DNA from: Mycolicibacterium hodleri
GTDB taxonomy: Bacteria > Actinomycetota > Actinomycetes > Mycobacteriales > Mycobacteriaceae
NCBI RefSeq assembly: GCF_006439015.1
Contig: NZ_RCZG01000005.1
Coordinates: 124,001-188,000 of the forward strand
Length of the DNA: 64,000 nt
Direction of reading: 5' to 3'
The position numbers were made by a program, and so were the translations under genes. Below the pieces are notes generated by a model. It saw nothing but the letters and a program-made list of their open reading frames with translations, ran no database searches and was not told the DNA's origin. Below are positions 42,288-51,097 of the stretch, one piece after another. Positions within the stretch are counted from its first letter, which is position 1. Every line of letters starts with the position of its first letter.

Positions 42288-44119
42288 TCGGCCCAGGCGC
42301 CGTCGAGATACCGGGCCCGGCAGGCGCGACGGGCGAGCTTGCCACTGGTCGTGCGTGGGATCGCCCCAGCAGGAAGAATTTTCACGTCGTGGACCGTCAG
42401 ACCGTGCCGGTGTGGGACCGCTGCCCTGATCGCCTCCAGCGCAGCCACCGGATCGGCGCGGTTGGAGCCCGCTGCACGCTCGGCAATGATGACCAAACGC
42501 TCGCCGCCATCGGTGGGGATCGAGAAGGCCGTGACGTATCCCCGTCTCACCGCCGGCGACGCGTCCGCAGCCGTGGTCTCGATGTCCTGCGGATAGAAGT
42601 GCAGGCCGTCGATCGTGATCCGGTCGGCGATGCGCCCGGTGATGTAGAGCTCGCCGTCGAGGTACACGCCCAAGTCGCCGGTGCGCAGCCAGTCGCTCCC
42701 GGGAGATACCCCCTCGGCGTGACTGCCGATGTCCAGGGTGGACCCCAGGCTGGCGTCGAACGTCCTACGGGTCTCGTCGGGCAACCCCCAGTAGCCGCGC
42801 CCGATGTTGTTGCCGTGCAACCACATTTCGCCGACGTACCCGTCGGGCAGTTCGTCAGACGTCTCGGGATCGATTACTGCTGCCCACTGGCTGCGAGCCA
42901 CCTGACCCGACGACACCTGCGCCACCGCGTACGGCGCATCCGCTGCCACGCGGACCGCCTGACCCGCGGCGAGGCGATCACGGTCGAAGTGCACCACCGT
43001 TGCCTCGGCTGTCGGGGCGGTGGTCGAGACGAACAGCGTGGCCTCCGCGATCCCATATGACGGTTTGATCGCCGTCGCAGGTAACCCGTACGGTGCGAAC
43101 GCCTCGTTGAACGTGGTGATCGCCTCGATGCTCACCGGCTCGGAACCGATGATCATCACCACGTTGCTCAGGTCGACGTCATCCCCAGGCGCGGGTCGTC
43201 CCCGTTGCGCCGTCCACTCGTAGGCGAAGTTCGGTGCGGCGGTCACCACGTTTCCCCGCCGCGACCCGTCCGACAGTGCGTTGATCCAGCGCTGCGGTCT
43301 GCGGATGAACGCCGTCGGCGACATCAGGGTGGAGTGTCCGCCGTAGACCGCGGGGAAGCCGATCATCGACAGCCCCATGTCGTGATACAGCGGTAACCAA
43401 CTGACGCCGTGGGTGTTTCGGTTCAGCAGGTCGATCGACAGAATCATCTGAATCAGATTGGTGCCCACTGCCCGGTGGGTGATCTCCACGCCGACCGGTG
43501 GTCGCGTCGAACCAGAGGTGTACTGCAGATGGGAGATCTCGTCCACGTCGACCTCGATCGGGACGAAGGCATCTCCCTCCGAGTCGGGGATCCGATCGAT
43601 GACGGTGATCCGCGGTCTCTGCGCACGCGGAAGCTTGTCGAGGGACGACTGGACGGCATCGATCGCCGCCGCGGTCGTGAGCACGACCGTGGGACGCGAG
43701 TCGCGAAGGGCAGTCTGGAGACGTTCCGCGTGGCCCGGCAGTTCGGGCGCAAAGAGTGGTACGGCAATGTTCCCGGCCTTGATCGACGCGAAGAAGCCTG
43801 CGATGTAGTCGATGCCCTGCGGGGCCAGGATCGCGACCCGGTCTGCCGGGGTGGCGACCCGCTGCAGATGCGCACCGATGGCGCGCGACCGCACGCCAAG
43901 CTGGGCCCAGGTCAACTCGATGGCGTGGCCCGCGTCGGAGCGGGTGAAGTCGAGGTAGCGGTATGCCACGGTGTCCCCGACGTGCGCGACGTTGCGGTCG
44001 ATCAACGAGGGCAAGGTGACACCTGCCGGCAGCGCGACACCACCGTCGGAAGTGAGGCAGTCCGCGATGCGCAGTAGCCCTCGGGGGGCGACGAACTCCT
44101 GTTCAGGACCGCGAGGCAT
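42284..44119 (-). CDS. Fatty-acyl-AMP ligase (FAAL), FadD family
   Basis: A 611-residue protein, the usual FAAL length. Motifs: DEISHLQYTSGSTRPPVGVE (P-loop), HGVSWLPLYHDMGLSMIGFP, KPSYGIAEATLFVSTTAP, DWLRTGDLGVYLDGELYITG and the end IPRTTSGKLARRACRARYLD. FAALs of mycobacteria load acyl-AMP onto polyketide synthases or carriers rather than CoA. No polyketide synthase is adjacent; it is single on the minus strand, so its partner carrier is elsewhere. The exact FadD number cannot be told. Confidence 0.92.
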   Translation of the reverse strand: MPRGPEQEFVAPRGLLRIADCLTSDGGVALPAGVTLPSLIDRNVAHVGDTVAYRYLDFTRSDAGHAIELTWAQLGVRSRAIGAHLQRVATPADRVAILAPQGIDYIAGFFASIKAGNIAVPLFAPELPGHAERLQTALRDSRPTVVLTTAAAIDAVQSSLDKLPRAQRPRITVIDRIPDSEGDAFVPIEVDVDEISHLQYTSGSTRPPVGVEITHRAVGTNLIQMILSIDLLNRNTHGVSWLPLYHDMGLSMIGFPAVYGGHSTLMSPTAFIRRPQRWINALSDGSRRGNVVTAAPNFAYEWTAQRGRPAPGDDVDLSNVVMIIGSEPVSIEAITTFNEAFAPYGLPATAIKPSYGIAEATLFVSTTAPTAEATVVHFDRDRLAAGQAVRVAADAPYAVAQVSSGQVARSQWAAVIDPETSDELPDGYVGEMWLHGNNIGRGYWGLPDETRRTFDASLGSTLDIGSHAEGVSPGSDWLRTGDLGVYLDGELYITGRIADRITIDGLHFYPQDIETTAADASPAVRRGYVTAFSIPTDGGERLVIIAERAAGSNRADPVAALEAIRAAVPHRHGLTVHDVKILPAGAIPRTTSGKLARRACRARYLDGAWAD

Positions 44120-44204
44120 GCCGCCAGTCTAGGCAGCTCGGGGCACGGGAAAGCCGTTGCGTTGCCGTCGAAGACGTGAGCATCGCCACCTCGGTTGAAC
44201 CGAC

Positions 44205-45230
44205 TCAGACCGGAGTCGGGTCGCCAACCTTGACCAGCATCTTGCCGATGTTGGCGCCGGTGAACAGACCATTGAGCGCGTCGACGCAGGACTCGAGGCC
44301 CTCATATACCGTCTCGCGGTGGACGAGCAGGCCCTGTTTCTCCCAGGCGCGCAGAGCTGCGAAGGCCTCGTCGAAACGGCCCCACTCGTCGAGTGCGTTG
44401 AAACCTTGCATCGATGCGGTCTTGGCCAGGATGTTGACGTAGTTGGCTGGGCCCGGATGCTCACCGGTCAGGTAGCTGGAGATGACGCCGCACAGCACGA
44501 CCCTGGCCTTCGCTGCGAGGCGTCCCAGAACGGCGTCGAGGATCGGTCCGCCGACGTTGTCGAAGTAGACGTCGACCCCGCGTGGGCAGTGCTGTTTGAG
44601 CGCCGCCGCCAGTTCGCCCTGGCGGTAGTCGATGCAGGCGTCGAAGCCGAAGTCCTCGGTGACGGCTCGGCACTTGTCCGGACCGCCTGCGATGCCCACG
44701 ACTCGGGCCCCGGCGATCTTGGCGATCTGTCCGGCGACCGATCCGGTGGCGCCTGCCGCGGCCGAGACCACCACCGTGTTCCCCGACTGTGGGCGGCCGA
44801 TGTCGTTCATGCCGAAGTAGGCGGTGGCGCCTGTCGGCCCGTAGATCGACATCACCGCGAGTTGATCCACCTCGTCCATGCCGGTGACGGGGGTACAGAA
44901 GATGTCGTCGCGGACGATGACGTACTCCTGAAAGCCCGACAGTGTCGTCACCACGTCGCCGACGGAGTACGCGTCACAGCGCGACTCCACGACCTCCCCG
45001 ATGCCCGCCGCCCGGATGACTTCGCCCAACTGGACGGGCGGTAGGTATCCCGGCTGGTCGTTGAGCCAGGTCCGGGCCGCGGCATCGATGCCGACGTACG
45101 TCGTCCTGACGAGCGCCTCACCTTCTGCGGGCCGGGGTGCCGGGGTCCCGATCAGTTCGGTGTCCCCCGCGCCGACCAGACCCTTCGGCCGGTGACGCAA
45201 CACGATCTGGCGGTTCGTCAGGTCAGGCAC
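44205..45230 (-). CDS. MDR-family NADP-dependent oxidoreductase (CurA/LTB4DH type)
   Basis: A 341-residue protein. Features: NRQIVLRHRPKGLVGAGDTE, DAAARTWLNDQPGYLPPVQL, MSIYGPTGATAYFGMNDIGR, TVVVSAAAGATGSVAGQIAK, VGIAGGPDKCRAVTEDFGFD and VDVYFDNVGGPILDAVLGRL. These are the marks of zinc-free prostaglandin/leukotriene or enone reductases such as CurA and YncB. It would reduce alkenals or enones with NADPH. Intact. Confidence 0.92.
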   Translation of the reverse strand: MPDLTNRQIVLRHRPKGLVGAGDTELIGTPAPRPAEGEALVRTTYVGIDAAARTWLNDQPGYLPPVQLGEVIRAAGIGEVVESRCDAYSVGDVVTTLSGFQEYVIVRDDIFCTPVTGMDEVDQLAVMSIYGPTGATAYFGMNDIGRPQSGNTVVVSAAAGATGSVAGQIAKIAGARVVGIAGGPDKCRAVTEDFGFDACIDYRQGELAAALKQHCPRGVDVYFDNVGGPILDAVLGRLAAKARVVLCGVISSYLTGEHPGPANYVNILAKTASMQGFNALDEWGRFDEAFAALRAWEKQGLLVHRETVYEGLESCVDALNGLFTGANIGKMLVKVGDPTPV

Positions 45231-45298
45231 GATGGTGAAACTACCGAATGTTCGAGCATCGCCGGGTCAGAAGCGGGAAGCTTGCCAGCACGGAATGT

Positions 45299-45333
45299 GT
45301 AGCACCTTGCTACCCGGTGTAGCATTTTGTAAC
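45299..45333 (+). promoter_or_regulatory. Tandem palindromic operators of the ParD/zeta operon
   Basis: GTAGCACCTTGCTAC (45299-45313) is a perfect palindrome; GTAGCATTTTGTAAC (45319-45333) is a near-perfect second copy, centres 20 bases apart (two helical turns). They lie directly before the ribosome site AGGAGG and the ATG at 45347, so binding here would block transcription or translation start. This is the expected arrangement for antitoxin autorepression. Confidence 0.65.
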
Positions 45334-45346
45334 AGGAGGTCGTTCC

Positions 45347-45736
45347 ATGTCCGAAGTCGCTGATCGCGTGACCAGATTCGCTGCAGACCTGGTGGACAGC
45401 GCTGAAGCCGAAGGCGTTCGCCAGAGCCGATCGGCCAAGCAACAGCTCGACCATTGGGTTCGGGTGGGCCGCGCCGTCTCCAGTCAGCAGACGGCCTCGC
45501 GCCGCCGAGTCGAGGCTGCGATGGCCGGCCAATTGCCGCTCGCTGAGCTCACCGTCGAGGAGGGCGTGGTATTCAACGCGGAGATCTCCGCCGGAATCGA
45601 AGAAAGCCTGGCCCGCACCGACTATGGACGCGTCCTCGCGGCCCGTGGCGTCACGACTGTCGCGCTCGACGAGAACGGCGACATCGTCGAACACCGTCCG
45701 GACGGAACATCGGTCGTACTGATCGGCACTCTGTGA
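45347..45736 (+). CDS. ParD-like antitoxin
   Basis: A 129-residue protein with AGGAGG upstream. Features: RFAADLVDSAEAEGVRQSRS, AKQQLDHWVRVGRAVSSQQT, ASRRRVEAAMAGQLP. This matches the ParD-like antitoxin family of actinobacteria, whose members commonly precede a zeta-like kinase toxin gene. It should bind DNA at the tandem palindromes and hold the toxin inactive. Seven bases separate it from the kinase-like gene. Confidence 0.82.
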   Translation: MSEVADRVTRFAADLVDSAEAEGVRQSRSAKQQLDHWVRVGRAVSSQQTASRRRVEAAMAGQLPLAELTVEEGVVFNAEISAGIEESLARTDYGRVLAARGVTTVALDENGDIVEHRPDGTSVVLIGTL

Positions 45737-45743
45737 CGGCGGT

Positions 45744-46322
45744 GTGAATCGTCTCGATCTGGTCGTCGGCCCGAACGGTGCGGGCAAGTCGACCTTCGTT
45801 GAGCTCACCCTTGCGCCGCTGCTGACCGGAAGTGTATTCGTGAACGCCGACGAGATCGCCAAGCAGCGCTGGCCCGACGACGCGGCGTCGCACGCCTACG
45901 ACGCCGCGAGGATCGCCGCGGACACCAGAGCCACCCTCATCGAGCGCGAACTGTCGTTCATCGCCGAGACCGTGTTCTCGCATCCCTCGAAACTCGAGTT
46001 GGTCGCGGCAGCCAAGGTCGCCGGCTACACGGTCGTACTACACGTGCTGATGGTCCCCGAGGATCTCGCCGTCGAACGCGTCCGACACCGCGTCGCGGCA
46101 GGCGGCCATGCGGTGCCAGCGGACAAGATCCGGGAACGGCATCGTCGGCTATGGGCGTTGGTCGCCCGCGCCGCGATCGCCTGCGACAGTGTCATCGTCT
46201 ATGACGGCAGCGGTCGTCGTGGGCCCTGCATCGTTGCCCAAATCAGTGGCGGGGACGTCGTCGGCTCGCCATCGTGGCCGGTCTGGGCGCCTAGGGAACT
46301 CACGTCGCGCTGGCCGGCCTGA
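45744..46322 (+). CDS. Zeta-toxin-like P-loop kinase
   Basis: A 192-residue protein, GTG at 45744. Walker A VVGPNGAGKSTFVELTLAPL, then VFVNADEIAKQRWPDDAAS, SFIAETVFSHPSKLELVAAA (the Glu and Ser of the sugar-substrate pocket) and GYTVVLHVLMVPEDLAVERV, RHRVAAGGHAVPADKIRERH. Zeta toxins phosphorylate UDP-N-acetylglucosamine and so starve peptidoglycan synthesis. The downstream family member is often annotated only as AAA ATPase. It is paired with the ParD-like gene and appears intact. Confidence 0.85.
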   Translation: MNRLDLVVGPNGAGKSTFVELTLAPLLTGSVFVNADEIAKQRWPDDAASHAYDAARIAADTRATLIERELSFIAETVFSHPSKLELVAAAKVAGYTVVLHVLMVPEDLAVERVRHRVAAGGHAVPADKIRERHRRLWALVARAAIACDSVIVYDGSGRRGPCIVAQISGGDVVGSPSWPVWAPRELTSRWPA

Positions 46323-46329
46323 CCACGAC

Positions 46330-46929
46330 TCAGGCGATGATGCGACCCAGATACGGCGTCATGTTGTTGGTGCGGACCGGCGAGACGGTGACGCCGGCAT
46401 CGCTGGTCTCGACCATTTGGCCGTTCCCCACGAAGAGTGCCACGCTCTGAGTGCCGTCGGGGCCGAAGAAGATCAGGTCGCCCGGCAGCGCCGCGCTCGG
46501 AGCGACCTTCTGCGCGACTTTGTACTGCTCACCAGACGAGCGTGGCATCTTGATGCCGGCTCCGGCGAACGCGTAGACGACGAGGCCAGAGGCGTCGAAC
46601 CCGACGACGCTCGGCGCAGGGGCCGGAGTCGCGCCCAGGATGGTCGACCCCGGGATGGTGCCGAAGATGCTGCCGGGGTTGGGGGCCGGGGTATTGGCGA
46701 GTTGTTCGGTCGCCTGGACGTCGCTGCTGGAGCCACTGCCGAGAGTCGGACCCGTGGCGTCGCCGCCGCCGTAGGAGAACGGAACCCCGCGTTGCGAGAG
46801 CGCGCGCGTAATCACGAGGTCGATGGCCTGCTGGTTGCGTGCCGGCCGTGCATAGGGGTCGGCGGTGGCCAGCCCAGGCGTCACCGCCAGAAGTGCCAGG
46901 CTGATCACCACGGCGAAAATGCGTCTCAT
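46330..46929 (-). CDS. ripD: RipD-like, non-catalytic NlpC/P60 protein
   Basis: A 199-residue exported protein; ATG at 46929 with GAGAGATGG upstream. Signal peptide MRRIFAVVISLALLAVTPGL with cleavage near ATADP. The NlpC/P60 domain aligns (VVGFDASGLVVYAFAGAGI, LPGDLIFFGPDGTQSVALFV), but the catalytic Cys is Ala113 (FDASGL for FDCSGL) and the catalytic His is Ser162 (QSVALFVG for HVAIYLG). RipD of M. tuberculosis has the same kind of loss and binds peptidoglycan without cutting it. Gene symbol by analogy. Confidence 0.87.
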   Translation of the reverse strand: MRRIFAVVISLALLAVTPGLATADPYARPARNQQAIDLVITRALSQRGVPFSYGGGDATGPTLGSGSSSDVQATEQLANTPAPNPGSIFGTIPGSTILGATPAPAPSVVGFDASGLVVYAFAGAGIKMPRSSGEQYKVAQKVAPSAALPGDLIFFGPDGTQSVALFVGNGQMVETSDAGVTVSPVRTNNMTPYLGRIIA

Positions 46930-47342
46930 CGAATTCCATCTCTCTGCGGCGTCGGCGGCGGCGCGTCTTCGGACAGTCCACCTCGTCGTCTTCACGACTA
47001 TTAGTCCACTTCTACCTCCTGCGACCTCAGCAGCCCAATTGCAGAGTGGCTCAACGCCAATGAGCCGCCATACCGTGACCGAACGGTGATTACCAGCATC
47101 GGATTCCCGGTCCGCTACACCCGACCCCGACGACCACCCGGCGCTGCGGACCGCTCTCGAAGCCATCGACGGTCTGACACCGGACGAGCGTTTCGAGACG
47201 TTCCTGCGGGCGCACCTCGACACCGCCGTGAGGTAGATCCCCGACCGTCCGGTGAACGCGTAGCAGCGCTGCTTCTGTCGCTGCGCCGAATGCGTGCTGG
47301 CGCTTGTCCGTTGGGGTCACGGCCCCGGTAGGTTGCACAGCC
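46930..47342. other. Intergenic with a TetR scrap
   Basis: About 410 bases between the divergent ripD and tenA genes. It holds a TetR-like C-terminal fragment (47111-47236); nothing else is recognisable. No thiamine-pyrophosphate riboswitch consensus was noticed before tenA. Confidence 0.4.
47111..47236 (+). pseudogene. TetR-family regulator, C-terminal scrap
   Basis: A plus-strand frame SATPDPDDHPALRTALEAID with GLTPDERFETFLRAHLDTAV ends in TAG at 47236. This looks like the last helices of a TetR regulator (GLTPDERFEFGL--LLDGL). No start or DNA-binding domain is present. Confidence 0.5.
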
Positions 47343-48020
47343 ATGAGTACGCCACCGCAGACCTGGTCCACTCGCCTCTGGAATGAGATCGCGCCGACTT
47401 TCGGGGCGATCCTCGCGCACCCGTTCGTGACCGGCCTGACCGACGGCACTCTGGACGCCGATGTGTTCGCGCACTACGTCGCGCAGGACGTTCACTACCT
47501 GCGCGACTACGCCCGGGCTCTGGCCATCGTCGGCGCCAAGGCGCCCACCCTGACGGACACGGCGATGTTCGCGCGGCACGCCGCCGACGTGTTCGACGTC
47601 GAACTGAGCCTGCACGAGACGCTGCTACCCGCACTGGGCCTCGATCCGGACACGATCGTCGGGGCGCGCGTCATGCCGACCACGCAGGCGTACACCAGCT
47701 ACCTGCTCGCGACAACCTACGGCGGGAGTTTCGTCGACGGGCTGGCCGCCATCCTCCCGTGCTACTGGATCTACGCGCGGGTCGGAACTGCGCTGCTCAA
47801 GCAGGGCTCGCCCGACCCGCGTTTTCAAAGTTGGATCGACAGTTACGGCGGCGAGGACTTCGCCGCCACCGTCGCCCAGGTACTGGACCTGACCGACCGG
47901 GTCGGACTGATCCTGAACCCGGCCGAGGAGGCGGTCGCCCGCGCCCACTTCGTAAACACCGCGCGCTACGAATGGATGTTCTTCGACGCCGCGTACCGCC
48001 GTGAAGACTGGCCGGTCTGA
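47343..48020 (+). CDS. TenA-family protein (thiaminase II / transcription factor TenA)
   Basis: A 225-residue protein, ATG at 47343. TenA pattern: TWSTRLWNEIAPTFGAILAH, PFVTGLTDGTLDADVFAHYV, QDVHYLRDYARALAIVGAKA, LPCYWIYARVGTALLK, and the C-terminal ARYEWMFFDAAYRREDWPV with the conserved Glu. TenA hydrolyses amino-HMP to HMP in thiamine salvage; some TenA-like proteins act on other amines. Intact. It is followed by R2lox on the same strand. Confidence 0.88.
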   Translation: MSTPPQTWSTRLWNEIAPTFGAILAHPFVTGLTDGTLDADVFAHYVAQDVHYLRDYARALAIVGAKAPTLTDTAMFARHAADVFDVELSLHETLLPALGLDPDTIVGARVMPTTQAYTSYLLATTYGGSFVDGLAAILPCYWIYARVGTALLKQGSPDPRFQSWIDSYGGEDFAATVAQVLDLTDRVGLILNPAEEAVARAHFVNTARYEWMFFDAAYRREDWPV

Positions 48021-48079
48021 GCCCATCGATCCTCGGGTTCGGCTGACTAACGGCGGCACGGCGGAGGACCATGTGATGC

Positions 48080-49015
48080 ATGACACGCACACGACTCGGC
48101 ACGCTCGCCGAGGGCGGACTGAACTGGAACAGCCTGCCGCTGAAACTCTTCGCAGGCGGTAATGCCAAGTTCTGGAATCCGGCCGACATCGACTTATCGC
48201 GGGAGCGCGAGGATTGGGATTCGCTGTCGGATCTCGAACGAGACTGGGCCACCCGCTTGTGTGCCGAGTTCATCGCCGGCGAGGAAGCGGTCACCGAGGA
48301 CATCGCGCCCTTCATTTCGGCGATGCGGGCCGAGGGGCGCCTGGGCGATGAGATGTATCTGACCCAGTTCGCCTTCGAGGAGGCCAAGCACACCCAGGTG
48401 TTCCGGCTGTGGCTCGATGCCGTGGGGATCACCGAGGACCTGCACCACTACCTCGACGACCTGCCTGCGTATCGGAAGATCTTCTACGAGGAGCTGCCAG
48501 AGTCACTCGACACGTTGTCGAGGGACCCATCCCCGGCCGCCCAGGTGCGCGCGTCCGCGACGTACAACCACGTCATCGAGGGGATGATGGCGTTGACGGG
48601 ATATTATGCGTGGCACAAGATTTGCATCAGCCGCAACATTCTTCCCGGCATGCAGGAGTTGGTCCGGCGCATCGGCGACGACGAGCGCCGTCACATGGCG
48701 TGGGGAACCTTCACCTGTCGGCGGCACGTCGCCGCCGACGACTCCAACTGGTCGGTGTTCGAGACCAGAATGAACGAGCTCATTCCGTTGGCGTTGAGCA
48801 ACACCCAGGAGGCGTTCGACCTCTACGACGAGGTCCCGTTCAACCTCGAGATGGACGAGTTCATGCAGTACGCCACCGACAAGGGAATGCGGCGGTTCGG
48901 GACCATCAGCAGCGCCAGGGGCCGCCCCGTCGGCGAGATCGATGTCGATTACTCGCCTCTTCACCTGGAGGAGACGTTCGCCGACGAGGACGAGAAGTCC
49001 CTGGCCTCCGTGTGA
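48080..49015 (+). CDS. R2-like ligand-binding oxidase (R2lox)
   Basis: A 311-residue protein. Metal ligands fall at the same residue numbers as in M. tuberculosis Rv0233: Glu68 ([10 protein letters not shown]), Glu101 and His104 ([10 protein letters not shown]), Glu167 (YNHVIEGMM), Glu202 and His205 ([10 protein letters not shown]). The Val71-Tyr162 pair that forms the ether cross-link is also kept. R2lox builds a Mn/Fe site and binds a long-chain fatty acid; its physiological substrate is unknown. ATG at 48080. It is downstream of TenA and convergent with Tpx. Confidence 0.93.
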   Translation: MTRTRLGTLAEGGLNWNSLPLKLFAGGNAKFWNPADIDLSREREDWDSLSDLERDWATRLCAEFIAGEEAVTEDIAPFISAMRAEGRLGDEMYLTQFAFEEAKHTQVFRLWLDAVGITEDLHHYLDDLPAYRKIFYEELPESLDTLSRDPSPAAQVRASATYNHVIEGMMALTGYYAWHKICISRNILPGMQELVRRIGDDERRHMAWGTFTCRRHVAADDSNWSVFETRMNELIPLALSNTQEAFDLYDEVPFNLEMDEFMQYATDKGMRRFGTISSARGRPVGEIDVDYSPLHLEETFADEDEKSLASV

Positions 49016-49016
49016 A

Positions 49017-49511
49017 CTAGCTCAGCGCTGCGATGGCCGCGTCGTAGTTCGGCTCCTGACCGATCTCAGGCACCAATTCGGAATATGCGACGTTGCCGTC
49101 CGCACCGATCACCACGACTGCGCGACCGAGCAGGCCTGCCATGGGGCCGTCGGTGATGGTGATGCCGTAGTCCCCGCCGAAACTATCCCGGAACGAGGAG
49201 GCCGACTTGACGTTCTCGATGCCCTCGGCACCACAGAAGCGGCTCTGCGCGAACGGCAAATCGTTCGATACGCACAGCACGGAGACGCCATCTTCGCTGG
49301 CGCGCTCGTTGAACGTCCGCACGCTCATCGCACACACGGGCGTGTCGACTGACGGAAAGATGTTGAGCAACAGTGCTTTTCCGCGATAGTCGTCGCTGCT
49401 GACCGTGCCAAGGTCGGTCCCGGTAAGGGTGAAGGCCGGAGCCGGAGCGCCGACGGCGGGAAGCTCGCCGATCGTGTTGATGGGATTTCCGCGCAAGGTT
49501 ATCTGTGCCAT
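49017..49511 (-). CDS. tpx: Thiol peroxidase Tpx
   Basis: A 164-residue peroxiredoxin. Peroxidatic Cys60 in PSVDTPVCAMSVRTFNERA and resolving Cys93 in FAQSRFCGAEGIENVKSA, the Tpx spacing. The start MAQITLRGNPINTIGELPAV is also typical. It reduces peroxides using thioredoxin. Its stop lies two bases from the R2lox stop. Confidence 0.95.
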   Translation of the reverse strand: MAQITLRGNPINTIGELPAVGAPAPAFTLTGTDLGTVSSDDYRGKALLLNIFPSVDTPVCAMSVRTFNERASEDGVSVLCVSNDLPFAQSRFCGAEGIENVKSASSFRDSFGGDYGITITDGPMAGLLGRAVVVIGADGNVAYSELVPEIGQEPNYDAAIAALS

Positions 49512-49571
49512 GAGGACAGTCTGCCAAGCACGCCACGGGTCGCGCGGCCCGGGGTATCGGTCGTGCCCCCG

Positions 49572-50588
49572 TCAATACGCGAGCTGGTTGACCGCCGTGG
49601 CGAAGACCGCGGGCAGGGCCGTGGCAGCCGGAACGATGCGGGCCCGAATCCGAGCGTGAACGCCGGCCTTGACCAGCGCGGCCGTCAACATCCGATAGCG
49701 CCGGGTTTCGCGGCGCCATTCGCCGTCGTATTCGCCGGGCCTGCCGGCGACTATGCAACCGACCAACAGCTTGGCGCCGCCGAAGGCCAGCCCCATCCCC
49801 TCGCCCGTCAATGCGTCGATGTAGCCGGCAGCGTCGCCGACCAGCATCACCCGGTTGGCCGTTCGACTGCTCGCCCTCTGTCGCAGCGGACCGGCCGCCC
49901 GATCCGGTCCGTGGCCGTGCCCGTCGACCCGATGCCCAAGCGCCGGGAACTCGTCGAGGTGGGCGTCGAATCCACCGCGGGTCGAACTCAGGATCGCAAT
50001 GCCGACGCAGTCGTCGGCGACCGGCGTCACGTAGGCCTCGGCGCCTGGCGCCCAGTGCACCTCGACGGAGTCCGTCCACGGGGCGATCTGGACGTGGCGG
50101 CGGATCCCCCACCGGCGCGGGCCAGGGCTCGACCGCTCGAGGCCGAGCGATCGTCGAAGTGGCGAGTGCAGCCCGTCGGCGGCCGCCAGATATCTCGCCC
50201 GTAACTCCCCTGCGCGCACCGAGGACGAGTCCTGAGACACCGCGCCGACGTTCCCGTGGACGAACCGCACGCCCGCCGCGTCGGCGGCCGCACGCATCGC
50301 TGCGTGCAGGACCGTCCGGCGTACCCCGAGACCCGTTCCGGCCCGGAACGTCGCGTCGACCCGCCGATCGCCGTCGAGGTAGCTGATCCCGCGCAGCGGT
50401 CGACCCTGGACGCTGACGCCGAGGTGTGCCAGATGCGCAAGGGTGTGCGGCATCATGCCCTCGCCGCACGCCTTGTCGATGACCCCCTGGCGTCGTTCGA
50501 CCACCACGACCTCGAGTCCGGCCTTCGCGCCGTACAGCGCGGTGGCCAGCCCGGCCGGGCCACCTCCGGCGACCAGCAGGTCGATCAC
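49572..50588 (-). CDS. Flavoprotein hydroxylase of the type III PKS locus (SrsC-like)
   Basis: A 338-residue FAD protein of the geranylgeranyl-reductase/aromatic hydroxylase superfamily; GTG at 50588 overlaps the methyltransferase stop. FAD motifs: VIDLLVAGGGPAGLATALYG, RRQGVIDKACGEGMMPHTLA, and VMLVGDAAGYIDALTGEGMG. In Streptomyces, SrsC hydroxylates alkylresorcinols in the three-gene srsABC operon; the gene order here is the same. It would oxidise the phenolic product towards a hydroquinone/quinone. Alternative: unrelated prenyl reductase, less likely given context. Confidence 0.85.
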   Translation of the reverse strand: MIDLLVAGGGPAGLATALYGAKAGLEVVVVERRQGVIDKACGEGMMPHTLAHLAHLGVSVQGRPLRGISYLDGDRRVDATFRAGTGLGVRRTVLHAAMRAAADAAGVRFVHGNVGAVSQDSSSVRAGELRARYLAAADGLHSPLRRSLGLERSSPGPRRWGIRRHVQIAPWTDSVEVHWAPGAEAYVTPVADDCVGIAILSSTRGGFDAHLDEFPALGHRVDGHGHGPDRAAGPLRQRASSRTANRVMLVGDAAGYIDALTGEGMGLAFGGAKLLVGCIVAGRPGEYDGEWRRETRRYRMLTAALVKAGVHARIRARIVPAATALPAVFATAVNQLAY

Positions 50589-51094
50589 GTCAGCCTCGCG
50601 AGCGCGGTGTTCTCCACCCGGAGTCGCGTCCGCAGCAGGGCTGCGTTGAGGACCGTGAACGTCAGCGCGGTGATCCAGGACGTGTGCACCAGCGGTAGTG
50701 CCACACCCTCGACCACGACCGCCACGTAGTTCGGGTGAGGGATCAGTCGGTAGGGACCGCCGGTGATGCGGTCCGCACCGGGAATCACGATCACCCGGGT
50801 GTTCCACTGCGGACCGAGCGTCGTGATGCACCACCAGCGCAGGACCTGGGCGGCGACGACGACGGCGAGCATCGACCAGCCCAACGCGGGGATGAACGGC
50901 CGGTGCAGGACCATCGGCTCGACGACACATCCGACAAGCAGGCCGACGTGCAGCACGACCATCGGCGGGTAATGCGCGGCGCCGAACTCGGTGCCGCCGC
51001 GCTCGCGGCTCCACGCCCAATTGCGTTTGGAGACAATCAGTTCGGCCAGGCGTTCTACTGCGATTACGGCGATGAGAAGTGAGTACCACACCAT
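50585..51094 (-). CDS. ICMT-family methyltransferase of the type III PKS locus (SrsB-like)
   Basis: A 169-residue membrane protein. Hydrophobic helices: MVWYSLLIAVIAVERLAELI, MVVLHVGLLVGCVVEPMVLH, GWSMLAVVVAAQVLRWWCIT. The ICMT signature is GPYRLIPHPNYVAVVVEGVA with RVIVIPGADR before it. In srsB-type operons it O-methylates the phenolic lipid. It lies between the PKS (3 bases) and the flavoprotein (overlap), so all three are one transcript. Confidence 0.88.
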   Translation of the reverse strand: MVWYSLLIAVIAVERLAELIVSKRNWAWSRERGGTEFGAAHYPPMVVLHVGLLVGCVVEPMVLHRPFIPALGWSMLAVVVAAQVLRWWCITTLGPQWNTRVIVIPGADRITGGPYRLIPHPNYVAVVVEGVALPLVHTSWITALTFTVLNAALLRTRLRVENTALARLT

Positions 51095-51097
51095 GGC

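Noticed and set aside
46930..47342. Thiamine-pyrophosphate riboswitch before tenA
   Set aside because: I looked for the conserved THI-box blocks and saw none.
49572..51089. 505-residue frame covering flavoprotein plus upstream DNA
   Set aside because: The first 167 residues are antisense-frame translation of the methyltransferase gene; the flavoprotein proper starts at GTG 50588.
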